Part shown: one piece after another, positions 53,711 through 62,215 of the stretch
How positions within the stretch are numbered: position 1 is the stretch's first letter
Layout: the number at the start of each line of letters is the position of its first letter
Assembly: GCF_018598555.1 (NCBI RefSeq)
Contig: NZ_JAHEWN010000003.1
Coordinates: 222,286 to 286,285, forward strand
DNA length: 64,000 bases
Direction: 5' to 3'
Source of the DNA: Curtobacterium aurantiacum
GTDB taxonomy: Bacteria; Actinomycetota; Actinomycetes; Actinomycetales; Microbacteriaceae
Notes under the pieces: generated by a model
Told to the model about the DNA's origin: nothing
The model's input: only the letters and a program-made list of their open reading frames with translations
The model's database searches: none
Program-made: the position numbers and the translations under genes

Positions 53711-54355
53711 TCAGTCCGCCAGGAACCGCAGGACCGCGAGCACCCGCCGGTTCTCGTTCGGCGTCGCCTCGAGCCCGAGCTTCGTGAAGACGGCGGTGAC
53801 GTGCTTCTCGACGGTCCCGCCGGACAGGAAGAGCGTGTCCGCGATCGCGGCGTTCGACCGGCCCTCGGCCATCAGGCGGAGCACGTCCGTCTCGCGGGCG
53901 GTCAGCGAGTCCAGCGGACCGCTCGTGGCACGTGGCGCCTGAACCAGCGCGGACGCGACCTCCGGGTCGAGCACGACGTTGCCGGCGGCGACCTGGTGCA
54001 GCGAGTCGATGAAGGTACCGACCTCGGCGACCTGGTCCTTGAGCAGGTACCCGACCCCGACCGTCGCGACGTCGAGCAGGGCCCGCGCCCACTGGGCCTC
54101 GGCGTACTGCGAGAACAGGAGCACCCCGACGTCTGGCCGGACGTCCTTCACCCGCATCGCCGCGCGCACGCCCTCGTCGGTGTGCGTCGGCGGCATCCGG
54201 ATGTCCATCACCACCACGTCGACCTCGCCGTGCGCGACGACCGCCACCGCGGCGTCACCGTCCGACACCGGCACGACCTCGTGCCCCCGACCGCGCAGCA
54301 GGGACGTCAGCCCCTCCCGCACGATCGTGTTGTCGTCGGCGACGACGATCCTCAC
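53711..54355 (-). CDS. LuxR/NarL-family response regulator
   Basis: A 214-residue two-component response regulator. The receiver domain (1-120) has the acidic pocket DD (VVADDNTIV), the phospho-Asp in VVVMDIRMPP and the Lys in VGYLLKDQVAE. The C-terminal LuxR helix-turn-helix is LTARETDVLRLMAEGRSNAAIADTLFLSGGTVEKHVTAVFTKLGLE. GTG start inside the stop of the sensor kinase (GTGA), so both partners are made together. Confidence 0.93.
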   Translation of the reverse strand: MRIVVADDNTIVREGLTSLLRGRGHEVVPVSDGDAAVAVVAHGEVDVVVMDIRMPPTHTDEGVRAAMRVKDVRPDVGVLLFSQYAEAQWARALLDVATVGVGYLLKDQVAEVGTFIDSLHQVAAGNVVLDPEVASALVQAPRATSGPLDSLTARETDVLRLMAEGRSNAAIADTLFLSGGTVEKHVTAVFTKLGLEATPNENRRVLAVLRFLAD

Positions 54356-55695
54356 CGTTCGGCTCCGCTCGGCATGCGCATCCGGACGCGGGTCGGGCCG
54401 CCGGCTGGGCTGTCCACCTGCAGGTCGCCGTCGACGGCGCGCAGGCGTTCGAGCACCCCGGCGAGTCCGGTGCCGTGTCCGTCGGGCGTCCCGAGGGCGA
54501 CGTGCGCGCCGCCGTGGCCGTCGTCCTCGACCTCGACGAGCAGGTCGGTGCCGAGCATGCCGACCCGGACGGCGGTGGCCGATGCGTGGGCGTGCTTCGA
54601 CACGTTCGTCAGCAGCTCGAGCACGCCGAAGTAGGCGATCCCCTCGACCACGCGGGACGGCCGGACGGGCAGGTCGACCGACAGCGCGACGGGGAACGGC
54701 GTCCGGGAGCACGCCGAGGCCAGTGCGGCCTCGAGCCCCTCGTCGAGGACGGGCGGGTGGATCCCGCGGGCCAGGGCGCGGAGCTCGACCAGTGCCTCCT
54801 TGGTCGAGGCGTGCGCCCGGTCGACCAGTGCGGTGACCGCGTCCGGGTCGGTGCCGGTCTGCAGACGGTCACGGGCGTCGCCGAGGGTCATCGCGAGGCC
54901 GACGAGCCGGGCCTGCGTGCCGTCGTGCAGCTCGCGCTCGATGCGCCGCAGGGTGGTGTCGGCGTCGAGCACGGCGGCGTCGCGGGATGCCGTGACCTGG
55001 CGGAGCCGCAGGTCGCGGGCGGTGGCACCGAGCAGGGACCGGATGACGACCCGCTGCAGCGCCGCGAGCCCGTGGTTCACGGCCGGCCAGAGGAACAGCA
55101 CGATGAGCAGGCCCAGCGCCGCGAACGCGACCTGCAGCGGCGGAGTGTCGACGAAGACGCCGAAGAACTGCGCGCCGTGGTGGAGCTCGCCGTCCGCACC
55201 TTCCTGGGCCGGCAGGAAGTGCCCCCACGCCGCGTGGGTGATCGCGCCCAGACCACTGACGAGCACCGCGGTCGAGACGGCGAAGGTGGTGGTGGTCAGC
55301 ACGAACCCGGCGAGCAGGTACGCGAACGCCCGCCAGGTCGGGCCGTCCGACAGCCGCGCGAACGCGGTGCCGAGCGGCGTCGACGCACGCCGGGGCGGTG
55401 CTGGAGCGACGACGGTCTGCCCGAGCAGCGCGGCCGACATCCGGCGGGTGATCGCGGCGAACCAGTTCGACCCGCCGAGCAGGAACGCGGCGACGACCAG
55501 TCCGACCCAGGTCAGCGACACCGGGATGCCGACGGCCAGCACGACGACGAACCAGGCCAGCGCCCCGATCGCGATCGGCAGGTGCGCCACGTGGAACGCG
55601 TACGCCCGCCAGGTGCTGGCGTCGGCGACGGCGCGGAACGGTCGGAACCGGGGGACGGTGGTGGGTTCGCCCGGGGTGGCGACGGCGGTGTACAT
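54352..55695 (-). CDS. Sensor histidine kinase (NarL-type, HisKA_3)
   Basis: A 447-residue membrane sensor kinase: about four helices in the first 220 residues (35-57, 65-82, 125-150, 188-208), with the H-box RIERELHDGTQARLVGLAMTLGDARDRL (phospho-His in LHD) and ATP-binding motifs NVSKHAHASATAV, VEDDGHGG and GTGLAGVLERLRAVDG. It works with the adjacent LuxR regulator. Signal unknown; the extracellular loop includes a His-rich piece (AAWGHFLPAQEGADGELHHG). A possible 7 bp-arm palindrome (GTGTCGG...CCGACAC, 55708-55736) precedes its leader. Confidence 0.92.
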   Translation of the reverse strand: MYTAVATPGEPTTVPRFRPFRAVADASTWRAYAFHVAHLPIAIGALAWFVVVLAVGIPVSLTWVGLVVAAFLLGGSNWFAAITRRMSAALLGQTVVAPAPPRRASTPLGTAFARLSDGPTWRAFAYLLAGFVLTTTTFAVSTAVLVSGLGAITHAAWGHFLPAQEGADGELHHGAQFFGVFVDTPPLQVAFAALGLLIVLFLWPAVNHGLAALQRVVIRSLLGATARDLRLRQVTASRDAAVLDADTTLRRIERELHDGTQARLVGLAMTLGDARDRLQTGTDPDAVTALVDRAHASTKEALVELRALARGIHPPVLDEGLEAALASACSRTPFPVALSVDLPVRPSRVVEGIAYFGVLELLTNVSKHAHASATAVRVGMLGTDLLVEVEDDGHGGAHVALGTPDGHGTGLAGVLERLRAVDGDLQVDSPAGGPTRVRMRMPSGAER

Positions 55696-55824
55696 GCGGA
55701 CCTCTTCGTGTCGGTGACGAGCTTATTGCCCGACACCAGCCTCGCCGCGGGGGTCGTCCCGCACACCGGTGCTGGCCCCCGTGGTCGGTGGGGAAAGCCC
55801 GCGATCGTCGTCAGCCGGGTCCGG

Positions 55825-56517
55825 TCAGGCGCCCGTCTGCTCCGTCGGCGCCGCCACGGGCTTCGACTGGCTCGACCCACGCTGCCGCAGGGACACGGTT
55901 GCGATGACCATCACCGAGATGACGAGGAACTCCGACTGCCAGTTCTGCATCGACTCGAACCAGAACTGGCTCGTCCCCAGGTAGCCCCACGCCGAGATCA
56001 CACTGCCGCCGTGCTCGAGCTGCTCCTCGTTGTAGGCCGCAGCGCCACCGATCACGTGCCCCACGACACTGGCGAGGAACAGCACGGCGAACAGGATCAG
56101 CAGCGAGTTCTCGTACAGCACGAGCACGATCCCGCCCCGACGGACCGGCCACGGAGCTCGCGGGTCGTCGGCGTGCTCCCGGGGGTCCTCGTCCTGCGGG
56201 CTCTCCTCGTCCAGGGGCTCGGACTCGCTCGAGCCCTTCTGGAACAGGAACACCGTGAACACGATGTACGCGCCCATCTGCAGGAACTCGCTCTCCCAGT
56301 TCTCGAACGTGGCCTCGGCGAACTCCCCGCTCGACAGGAACCCCCAGAGCGACTCGACGGCCTGGCCGTGCTGGAGTGCGTCCGCCACGGACACCCGCCA
56401 CCCGGCGAACACCATGCCGACGAAGCACCCGAGGAAGACGGCGACGTTCGCGATGAGGAGGCCGTGCCGTCGCACGCGCTGCCATCCGCTCGGTCCGTTC
56501 TGCAGGGCGAGGGTCAC
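55825..56517 (-). CDS. DUF6766 membrane protein with internal repeat
   Basis: A 230-residue membrane protein of the DUF6766 type. The two halves repeat one unit: helix, HGQAVESLWGFLSSGEFAEATFENWESEFLQMGAYIVFTVFL (about 49-90), then HGGSVISAWGYLGTSQFWFESMQNWQSEFLVISVMVIAT (about 170-208). The shared WxSEF signature marks the duplication. An acidic cytoplasmic linker (ESEPLDEESPQDEDPREHADD) joins the halves. Function unknown. GTG start at 56517 with GGAGG upstream. Confidence 0.83.
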   Translation of the reverse strand: MTLALQNGPSGWQRVRRHGLLIANVAVFLGCFVGMVFAGWRVSVADALQHGQAVESLWGFLSSGEFAEATFENWESEFLQMGAYIVFTVFLFQKGSSESEPLDEESPQDEDPREHADDPRAPWPVRRGGIVLVLYENSLLILFAVLFLASVVGHVIGGAAAYNEEQLEHGGSVISAWGYLGTSQFWFESMQNWQSEFLVISVMVIATVSLRQRGSSQSKPVAAPTEQTGA

Positions 56518-56762
56518 CCGGTCCTCCGTTCGTCGTGTGCCGCCATCCTCGTCCGGACGCCACGAACGCCTTCGCAGGAGTGTCCTGGCCGGATCGCGCT
56601 GGTGCCGCAGCCGGTTCCGGACACCTTCCGCATCCGGGCTGTCCGACTTTCGCCGTGGGCCGGCGCTCGTCCGCGACCGCGGCGGAGCGCGACCTACCGT
56701 CGTCCCCAGCCCGATCGACCGGGTCGCCGGCAGCGGCGAGGACACAGAGAGGAATGGGCACC

Positions 56763-56981
56763 ATGACCACGTTCACCACCACAGAGTCCGGACTCGAGCC
56801 GAGGCACGCCCGGACCGCCGTGGCACGCCGGGCGCGCTGCGTCTCCGAGCGCAGCCCGTTCACCGAGGTCCGCGAGCAGGCCCGGATGCGCGCGCTGATG
56901 GTCGCCGCGACCACGACCGGCATCGTCTCCGTCACCGCCGCCGCCTCCGCGGCCGTCGTCGTGATCGGCCTCGGCGCATGA
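56763..56981 (+). CDS. Small C-terminally anchored membrane protein
   Basis: A 72-residue protein beginning MTTFTTTESGLEPRHARTAVARRARCVSERSPFTEVREQARMRA and ending in one hydrophobic helix (about 44-70). The ATG at 56763 was chosen over 56754 because AGAGG sits 10 bp before it. It is the first of three overlapping small genes. No family recognised. TACCGT near 56694 may be its -10, with a leader of about 60 bp. Confidence 0.6.
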   Translation: MTTFTTTESGLEPRHARTAVARRARCVSERSPFTEVREQARMRALMVAATTTGIVSVTAAASAAVVVIGLGA

Positions 56982-57169
56982 GCGCGGCGAGCCGTCACGT
57001 CCCGGGTGACCCGTTCCTCGACGTGCTCCGCGGCCGACCGGGTGAGTGGCGCCGGCGGGGGATGACACCGCCGTCCGAACTCGACGCGATCGTCGAACGG
57101 CGGTTGGCCGGCGTCGTGCGGGGCGTACCGGCGGACCCCACGTACGCGGACTTCTTCGTCACCGCGTGA
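56978..57169 (+). CDS. 63-residue hypothetical protein
   Basis: SAASRHVPGDPFLDVLRGRPGEWRRRGMTPPSELDAIVERRLAGVVRGVPADPTYADFFVTA: soluble, Arg/Pro-rich, no family. Its ATG overlaps the previous stop (ATGA) and its stop overlaps the next GTG (GTGA), so it is locked into a three-gene unit. Confidence 0.6.
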   Translation: MSAASRHVPGDPFLDVLRGRPGEWRRRGMTPPSELDAIVERRLAGVVRGVPADPTYADFFVTA

Positions 57170-57600
57170 GCACGACGACCACGGTGGTCGAGCAGCTGCC
57201 CGCCCCGTCCGTGCGGCAGCTCGTCGCGGAGTCCGTCCGGTCCCGGCACCGGGAGTGGATGCAGGGGCTCCTGGCGCGGGAAGCCGAGTTCGTGGACCCC
57301 CGCGACCGGGTGCTGGCCGTGTTCGACCACCTCGAGCGCGAGTGCACGAGCGGTCGGCCCCACTGCGACGACCACGGCGATCCGGACCTCGTGCAGGAAC
57401 ACCTCCGGCAGGTCGAGGCCCACATCGCGGAACGCTGTGCCGACGCCGCGCTGCCGGTGCACCTCGGCCAGGCGCTGACGCTCCTGGTCCAGGGTGCCCG
57501 GGTCGGAGCAGCGGTCCACCGGTCCGCGCAGCCGGCCAGGACGGCCCGCACGGCAGCGGCCATGCTGCTCGCGGTGTACGAGGGCGAAGCGCTCTTCTGA
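57166..57600 (+). CDS. TetR ligand-domain-like protein without helix-turn-helix
   Basis: A 144-residue helical protein. From about residue 45 it reads like the C-terminal half of TetR regulators: DPRDRVLAVFDHLERECTSGRPHCDDHGDPDLVQEHLRQVEAHIAERCADAALPVHLGQALTLLVQGARVGAAVHRSAQPARTARTAAAMLLAVYEGE. No DNA-binding helix-turn-helix is present in the 45 residues before it, and none is encoded out of frame upstream. It may bind ligand without DNA, or form heterodimers with a TetR protein. GTG start overlaps the previous stop. Confidence 0.6.
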   Translation: MSTTTTVVEQLPAPSVRQLVAESVRSRHREWMQGLLAREAEFVDPRDRVLAVFDHLERECTSGRPHCDDHGDPDLVQEHLRQVEAHIAERCADAALPVHLGQALTLLVQGARVGAAVHRSAQPARTARTAAAMLLAVYEGEALF

Positions 57601-57662
57601 CCCGTTCTGGACAATGGTGCGCCGTGCTCGAACGGCGGTGTGAAACTACTGCTCGAGCGACC

Positions 57663-58625
57663 ATGGACGACCACACCGAGCAACCCGAGCGGCCCGACCG
57701 CATCCGCGTCGACGAACGCGGAACCGACCTCGCGGCGGCGAAGCAGACGCTCGCGACGGCGTACGACGGCATCGCATGGGACGCCGACACCACCGGGGAC
57801 GACTTCGACTACCGGTACACCGCGGCCGGCGACGGGACGATGACGCTCCGCGCCGTGCACTTCGGCGGACGTCTGACCGGCGAGATGCCCGCCGGCGACG
57901 ACTTCGTCGTGCAGTGGATCACCCGCGGGCTCGGCATCCTGGGCGACGGCGGGAGCGCCATCCACCTCGTGCCGGGTCGGCCACAGATGTGGCCGAACGA
58001 GGCGTTCACGTTCCGCTTCGAGGACTACGACCAACGGCTCGTCCAGGTCAACCGTGCCGCCGTCGAGGCGGTCGCCGCCGAGCGTGGGCTGTCGCTCCGC
58101 CGCTTCGACCACACCGCCCAGATCGACGACGACGCGGTACGACAGTGGCGACAGACGGTCCAGCTCATCTCGTCGACGACGATGGACCGGCAGGCCTCGC
58201 CGCTCCTGCAGGCCGAGATGGGGCGACTGGCCGCGGTCTCCCTGCTCGAGCTCTACCCCCGCGCCACCGCCGACCTGCCACCCGGACTCCTGCTGCCGCA
58301 GCACCGTCGGATCCGCCAGGTCGTCGAGTACGTCCACGAGCACGCGCACCTGCCGATCACCACCTCCGACCTGGCCCAGATGGCGCACCTCAGCCTCCGC
58401 GCGCTGCAGGCCGCGTTCCAGCGACTACTCGGCATGTCCCCGAACGCCTACATCCGCTCGGTGCGCCTCGACCGCATCCGCACCGAGCTGATGGCGTCCG
58501 ATCCGGCGACGACGAACGTCGCCGACGTCGCCCGGTACTGGGGCTTCGCGCATGCCGGGCGGTTCTCCGGGGCGTACGCGGAACAGCACGGCGAGTACCC
58601 GAGCGAGACGCTCCGCCGCTCCTGA
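57663..58625 (+). CDS. AraC-family transcriptional regulator
   Basis: A 320-residue regulator: an N-terminal arm and beta-sheet ligand domain (about 1-190) of the type found in AraC_binding_2 proteins, then AraC helix-turn-helix pairs at about 220-318 (LPITTSDLAQMAHLSLRALQAAFQRLLGMSPNAYIRSVRLDRIRTEL and VADVARYWGFAHAGRFSGAYAEQHGEYPSETLRRS). Direct repeats GCTCGAAC and GCTCGAGC in the 62 bp before the ATG are possible binding half-sites. It converges with the SDR gene, with 16 bp between their stops. Confidence 0.9.
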   Translation: MDDHTEQPERPDRIRVDERGTDLAAAKQTLATAYDGIAWDADTTGDDFDYRYTAAGDGTMTLRAVHFGGRLTGEMPAGDDFVVQWITRGLGILGDGGSAIHLVPGRPQMWPNEAFTFRFEDYDQRLVQVNRAAVEAVAAERGLSLRRFDHTAQIDDDAVRQWRQTVQLISSTTMDRQASPLLQAEMGRLAAVSLLELYPRATADLPPGLLLPQHRRIRQVVEYVHEHAHLPITTSDLAQMAHLSLRALQAAFQRLLGMSPNAYIRSVRLDRIRTELMASDPATTNVADVARYWGFAHAGRFSGAYAEQHGEYPSETLRRS

Positions 58626-58641
58626 CGACGGTGCGCGCGAC

Positions 58642-59364
58642 TCAGAGCGTGACGCCGGTGGCCGTCGCCAGCGCGTCGAGCAGTTCGGCGCGGAACCGCT
58701 GGTCGGCGACCGCCGGGTGCGGCTCCTGCCGCTCCCCGTGGAACCAGTAACCACCCGTCGCGGTTTGGTCCGGCTCGGTCGCGAGTGTCTCCTGCGTGCG
58801 GTGTCCGAGCTCGAAGTCGTCCGGAGCGCCGGCCCCGCCCATCTTGGTCGCCACCCAGCCCGGGTCGACGGCGTTGCTCAGCACGCCCGGGCGTCGGAGC
58901 GGCACCTCGGCGGCGAGCGCCGTCACGAACAGCTTCGTGTCGGAGTACGAGTTCGTCTCCGAAGCGCCGGTCCAGTCGACGGTGTCAAGGCGCGGACGGC
59001 CGCCCCGGTGCATCCCGCTGCTCAGGTACACGTGCCGCTCCGGCGAGCGGAGCAACGCAGTGAACAGGTACGGCGCCACGACGTTCACGGGCACCAGGGA
59101 ACGGCCGGAGATCACGCCGGCGTTGTGCACGACGGCGTCGAGCGGGGTGCCAGCGTCGAGTTCCCGGGCGGTGGCGATCACGGCGTCGCGGTCCGCCAGG
59201 TCGGCGACGACGAGTTCGGCGCCCCGCTCCACCAGGTCGGCGACCGCCTCGGCGCGGGCCGGGTTGCGCGCGTGGACGACGACGTCGTGTCCGCTGCGGA
59301 GCAGCGAGTCGGCGGTTCCCCGCCCGAGGCCGTCGGTGGATCCGGTGACGAGGATGCGTGCCAT
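58642..59364 (-). CDS. SDR-family oxidoreductase
   Basis: A 240-residue classical SDR: RILVTGSTDGLGRGTADSLLRSGHDVVVHARNPARAEAVADL (TGxxxGLG with a following HARN suggesting NADP), DAVVHNAGVISG, VYLSSGMHRGG with the Ser, and NSYSDTKLFVTALAAEV (YxxxK). Probable alcohol or ketone oxidoreductase of the retinol-dehydrogenase-like type. It converges with the AraC gene. On its upstream side a family A palindrome lies in the divergent gap before the acidic protein. Confidence 0.9.
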   Translation of the reverse strand: MARILVTGSTDGLGRGTADSLLRSGHDVVVHARNPARAEAVADLVERGAELVVADLADRDAVIATARELDAGTPLDAVVHNAGVISGRSLVPVNVVAPYLFTALLRSPERHVYLSSGMHRGGRPRLDTVDWTGASETNSYSDTKLFVTALAAEVPLRRPGVLSNAVDPGWVATKMGGAGAPDDFELGHRTQETLATEPDQTATGGYWFHGERQEPHPAVADQRFRAELLDALATATGVTL

Positions 59365-59420
59365 CCGCCCATCATGCGCCCGACCGCTGCGGCGGGTCCG
59401 GCAGGGGGACCGGCAACGGG

Positions 59421-59464
59421 CGGACGGGAGGCGCGGTGCGGGCCCGCCATGGGCCTCCCGGCCG
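59421..59464. repeat. Family A palindrome in a divergent gap
   Basis: CGGACGGGAGGCGCGGTGCGGG pairs imperfectly with CCCGCCATGGGCCTCCCGGCCG. Unlike the other copies it lies between divergently transcribed genes (SDR and the acidic hypothetical), where a terminator is not expected. Confidence 0.6.
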
Positions 59465-59502
59465 TTCACGGCCCGGCCACAGGGCCGCGGTACGGTCGCT
59501 GC

Positions 59503-60906
59503 ATGAGCAGCTTCCTCGAGCCGATCGACGCCGTCGGCGTCGGTGACGCGACGATCGTGCCGGACGCCACACGGCCGGTCGCGGCGATCGTCACGGGCGA
59601 CGACGTGCGGTGGGTGACGTGGCCGGACGCCCCGTTGCCGGACGGTGCGGTCGACGAGGTCCGGGTCTTCGCGACCGACGAGGGCGCTTGGGTGGTCTAC
59701 GTGTCGCGCGAGGACGCTGAAGGCGACCTCGACACAGAGTCGCGGACGGCCGTGCACGTCACGCCGACCGGGGTGACGTGCTCGGTCGACCTCGGGGATC
59801 GACGGGTGCTCGGGGCGGACGTCGAGGGGCTGTGGATCGGCGACCCACGTGACGCGTCGATGTGGATGGGTGAGGACGAGGACGAGGGCCTCGGGGATCC
59901 GGAGGACGACGAGGCAGTCGAGGACGACGAGGACTCGGACGACCCGCTCGACGGCGTCGACCCGGAGACCCTGCCGTGGGCGCCGTCGGAGCCGTTCTGG
60001 CCGTCGCCGGAGGAGTGGGCGGCGACGCTGGCGGCCGGCGACGAGCCGGAGGACGACGACCCCGAGCTGCTGGACGACGATGACGACGATGGGCCCCGGT
60101 ACTGGAGCGTCAGCTTCGGCGGCGTCGAGGGCGGCTTCGTCCCGCCGCCTGAACCGCAGGCGGAACCCGCTCCGCCCCTGCAGACCCCGTCGACTGAACT
60201 GGTGCTCGTCCGCAACGACGGCAGCCGGACGACGATCACCGTCGACCACCTGGTCGAGGACGTTCACCGCACCGGCTCGGTCGTGACCATCCGGTACGCA
60301 CCGACGGGCCCGCGACTGGCGCCCGACGCGTCCGTGTTCCGGAACGTCGTCTACGTCTCCCGCGAGGTGGACCTCGACGTGACCGGCGGCCTGCCCGCCA
60401 CCGTGACCACGGGGGACCTGCCGTCCCGCCCCGCGAGCGACGAGGACGAGACGTCGTGGGAGGACGAGCAGGACCGACAGGAAGCGGCCCTCACACCGTG
60501 GACGGAGCGGTTCGACCTGACCGACGTCGAGGGCGCGCGCTGGCCGCTGCACGACCTGGACGCTGACGCACGGGAGCGCGCGGTCGCGGACCTCGTGGGC
60601 GTGTTCGAGGCGCTCGACCGGCCCGGCATCCTGTGGACCCGCGACCACCCCGAGCCCCGACGGTCGGCGAGCGCCTACCGGGCCGTCGAGGTCACCGTCG
60701 AGGGGGAGTGGCCCGCGACCGAGGTCGTGGTGTCGTTCGAACACAGCGCCGTGCCGTACCTGCGGCTCCGCCGGCGCTACCGGGTGTTCGACGACGCCGG
60801 GCACGTGGAGGACTGGACGTACGTCGGCGTACACCTGGACGAGGACATCGACAGCGGTCACATCGCCGACCGGTCGGACGCGGTGGACGGGGTGCTCGAC
60901 ATCTGA
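59503..60906 (+). CDS. Acidic hypothetical protein
   Basis: A 467-residue soluble protein of unknown function. It begins with about 120 residues of beta-rich repeat-like strands (VAAIVTGDDVRWVTWPDAPLPDGAVDEVRVFATDEGAWVVYVSRE), then two very acidic segments (about 123-156 and 180-196, long runs of Asp and Glu). The rest is mixed beta and helical, with an ending RAVEVTVEGEWPATEVVVSFEHSAVPYLRLRRRYRVFDDAGHVEDWTYVGVHLDEDID that resembles a small immunity-type or YxxL-domain strand set. No signal peptide. TACGGT lies exactly 6 bp before the ATG. Confidence 0.7.
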   Translation: MSSFLEPIDAVGVGDATIVPDATRPVAAIVTGDDVRWVTWPDAPLPDGAVDEVRVFATDEGAWVVYVSREDAEGDLDTESRTAVHVTPTGVTCSVDLGDRRVLGADVEGLWIGDPRDASMWMGEDEDEGLGDPEDDEAVEDDEDSDDPLDGVDPETLPWAPSEPFWPSPEEWAATLAAGDEPEDDDPELLDDDDDDGPRYWSVSFGGVEGGFVPPPEPQAEPAPPLQTPSTELVLVRNDGSRTTITVDHLVEDVHRTGSVVTIRYAPTGPRLAPDASVFRNVVYVSREVDLDVTGGLPATVTTGDLPSRPASDEDETSWEDEQDRQEAALTPWTERFDLTDVEGARWPLHDLDADARERAVADLVGVFEALDRPGILWTRDHPEPRRSASAYRAVEVTVEGEWPATEVVVSFEHSAVPYLRLRRRYRVFDDAGHVEDWTYVGVHLDEDIDSGHIADRSDAVDGVLDI

Positions 60907-61003
60907 CGGCCGTCCCGCAACTCAGGCCCGACGATCCCACGACCGCGCGCCAGTCCTGTACGTTCCCTGTGTAGACATCCCTGATCAGAGAGGACGCGGC
61001 GCC

Positions 61004-61336
61004 ATGAGTGACGGCACGCCCCAGCACAACCAGCAGAACCCGAACCCCTACGCCGCCGGCGGGCAGCCCTACGGCGCTCCGATGCAGCCGTCGTCCGACC
61101 GTTTCAACGTCATGGCGATCGTCGGGTTCGTCCTGGCGTTCGTGGTGAACATCGCCGGCCTCGTGGTGTCGATCATCGCGCTCTCGCAGATCAAGAAGAC
61201 CGGGGAGCGCGGCCGCGGCCTGGCCCTCGCCGGCGTCATCATCAGCGCCGTGTCGATCGTCTTCGGCATCATCTGGGTGATCTTCGTGATCGCTGTCGTC
61301 GCGAACGCTCCGGCGGGCAGCACGGGCGGCTACTGA
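61004..61336 (+). CDS. DUF4190-domain membrane protein
   Basis: A 110-residue protein: a Pro/Gln/Asn-rich cytoplasmic N-terminus (HNQQNPNPYAAGGQPYGAPMQP) and a DUF4190 pair of helices (about 36-60 and 72-100) with the joining loop SQIKKTGERGRGLALAGVIIS. Such proteins are common in actinobacteria and of unknown function. AGAGGAC upstream serves as ribosome site. Confidence 0.85.
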   Translation: MSDGTPQHNQQNPNPYAAGGQPYGAPMQPSSDRFNVMAIVGFVLAFVVNIAGLVVSIIALSQIKKTGERGRGLALAGVIISAVSIVFGIIWVIFVIAVVANAPAGSTGGY

Positions 61337-61350
61337 CGCCCACCAGCACC

Positions 61351-61392
61351 AGACCGGAGGCCCGTGGCAGCTCGCCACGGGCCTCCCGTCTG
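61351..61392. terminator. Family A terminator
   Basis: GAGGCCCGTGGC pairs with GCCACGGGCCTC around AGCTC (12 bp core, flanked by AGAC/GTCT ends), between the convergent DUF4190 and mntP genes. Confidence 0.75.
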
Positions 61393-61414
61393 TCAGGGGT
61401 TCCGGACCGTGGCC

Positions 61415-61984
61415 TCAGCCGATGACGCCGGTGTGCTCCAGCACGATGTTCAGGCCGATGAGGATCAGGACGACGCCACCCGCGATCTCCGCCGGCTTGC
61501 CGAACCGGGCCCCGACCCGGCGCCCGACGACGACCCCGATGAACGACAGCACCGCGGTCGTGATCCCGATGAGCAGCACCGCGCCGCCGATCGACACCGG
61601 CAGGAACGCCAGGGTGACCCCGACCGCCAGGGCATCGATGCTGGTGGCGACCGCCAGCACGAGGAGCTGACGGACCGGCAGCCGATCGGTGTCCTGCTCG
61701 GTGTCCTCGTGCCCCGAGAACGCCTCCCACAGCATCTTCCCGCCGATCAGCGCGAGCAGCCCGAACGCGACCCAGTGGTCGAAGGCTGCGATGTCCTGCG
61801 CGAACGCGGACCCGAGCAGCCAGCCGAGCAACGGCATCACCGCCTGGAACACCCCGAACGTGAGCGCGATCACGATCGCGTGCCGCACGTCGAAGCGCTT
61901 CATGTGCAGGCCCTTGCCGAGGGCGACGGCGAAGGCGTCCGCGGAGACGCCGAGCGCGATGAGGAAGAGGGCCCAGAACGACAT
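61415..61984 (-). CDS. mntP: Manganese efflux pump MntP
   Basis: A 189-residue six-helix protein of the MntP (DUF204) family. Two repeated halves carry the conserved membrane Asp: GVSADAFAVALGKGL (helix 1) and ATSIDALAVGVTLA (helix 4). It exports Mn2+ and protects against manganese excess. The ATG at 61984 begins the first helix; the longer frame is not part of the family. The 230 bp upstream carry several hairpins (see the leader entry), but I do not recognise the Mn riboswitch core there. Confidence 0.93.
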   Translation of the reverse strand: MSFWALFLIALGVSADAFAVALGKGLHMKRFDVRHAIVIALTFGVFQAVMPLLGWLLGSAFAQDIAAFDHWVAFGLLALIGGKMLWEAFSGHEDTEQDTDRLPVRQLLVLAVATSIDALAVGVTLAFLPVSIGGAVLLIGITTAVLSFIGVVVGRRVGARFGKPAEIAGGVVLILIGLNIVLEHTGVIG

Positions 61985-62110
61985 GGGAGCGGCGCCTTTC
62001 GAGACGGTCGGACGGAGACGCCGACGTCTCAGGACCTGACGATCCTGGCACGGTCCAGGGCATGAAAATGCCTGATCAGCGGGATTCGTCGCCCCGAATC
62101 CAGGGGTTGG
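61985..62110 (-). promoter_or_regulatory. Structured leader before mntP
   Basis: Read on the minus strand, the leader contains GGATTCG-CGAATCC, GGCAT-ATGCC and GAGACG-CGTCTC hairpins in order before the ATG. Manganese exporters often use the yybP-ykoY riboswitch, but its conserved core is not visible to me here. May be a divergent riboswitch or simple secondary structure. Confidence 0.3.
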
Positions 62111-62157
62111 TGGGCCCGGTCCGGCAAGGCGGCCCACGTTCTCGGCGCGACCGGGGG

Positions 62158-62210
62158 ACGGACTGGAGGCCCGGGGCGGGCACGGCCACGCGCCTCCAGG
62201 CCGTCAGTCA
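62158..62210 (-). terminator. Imperfect palindrome after the LamG-like gene
   Basis: GACGGACTGGAGGCCCGGG against GCGCCTCCAGGCCGTCAGTC with an internal mismatch, downstream of the surface protein gene that ends at 62216. A divergent family A member. Confidence 0.55.
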
Positions 62211-62215
62211 GCGCG

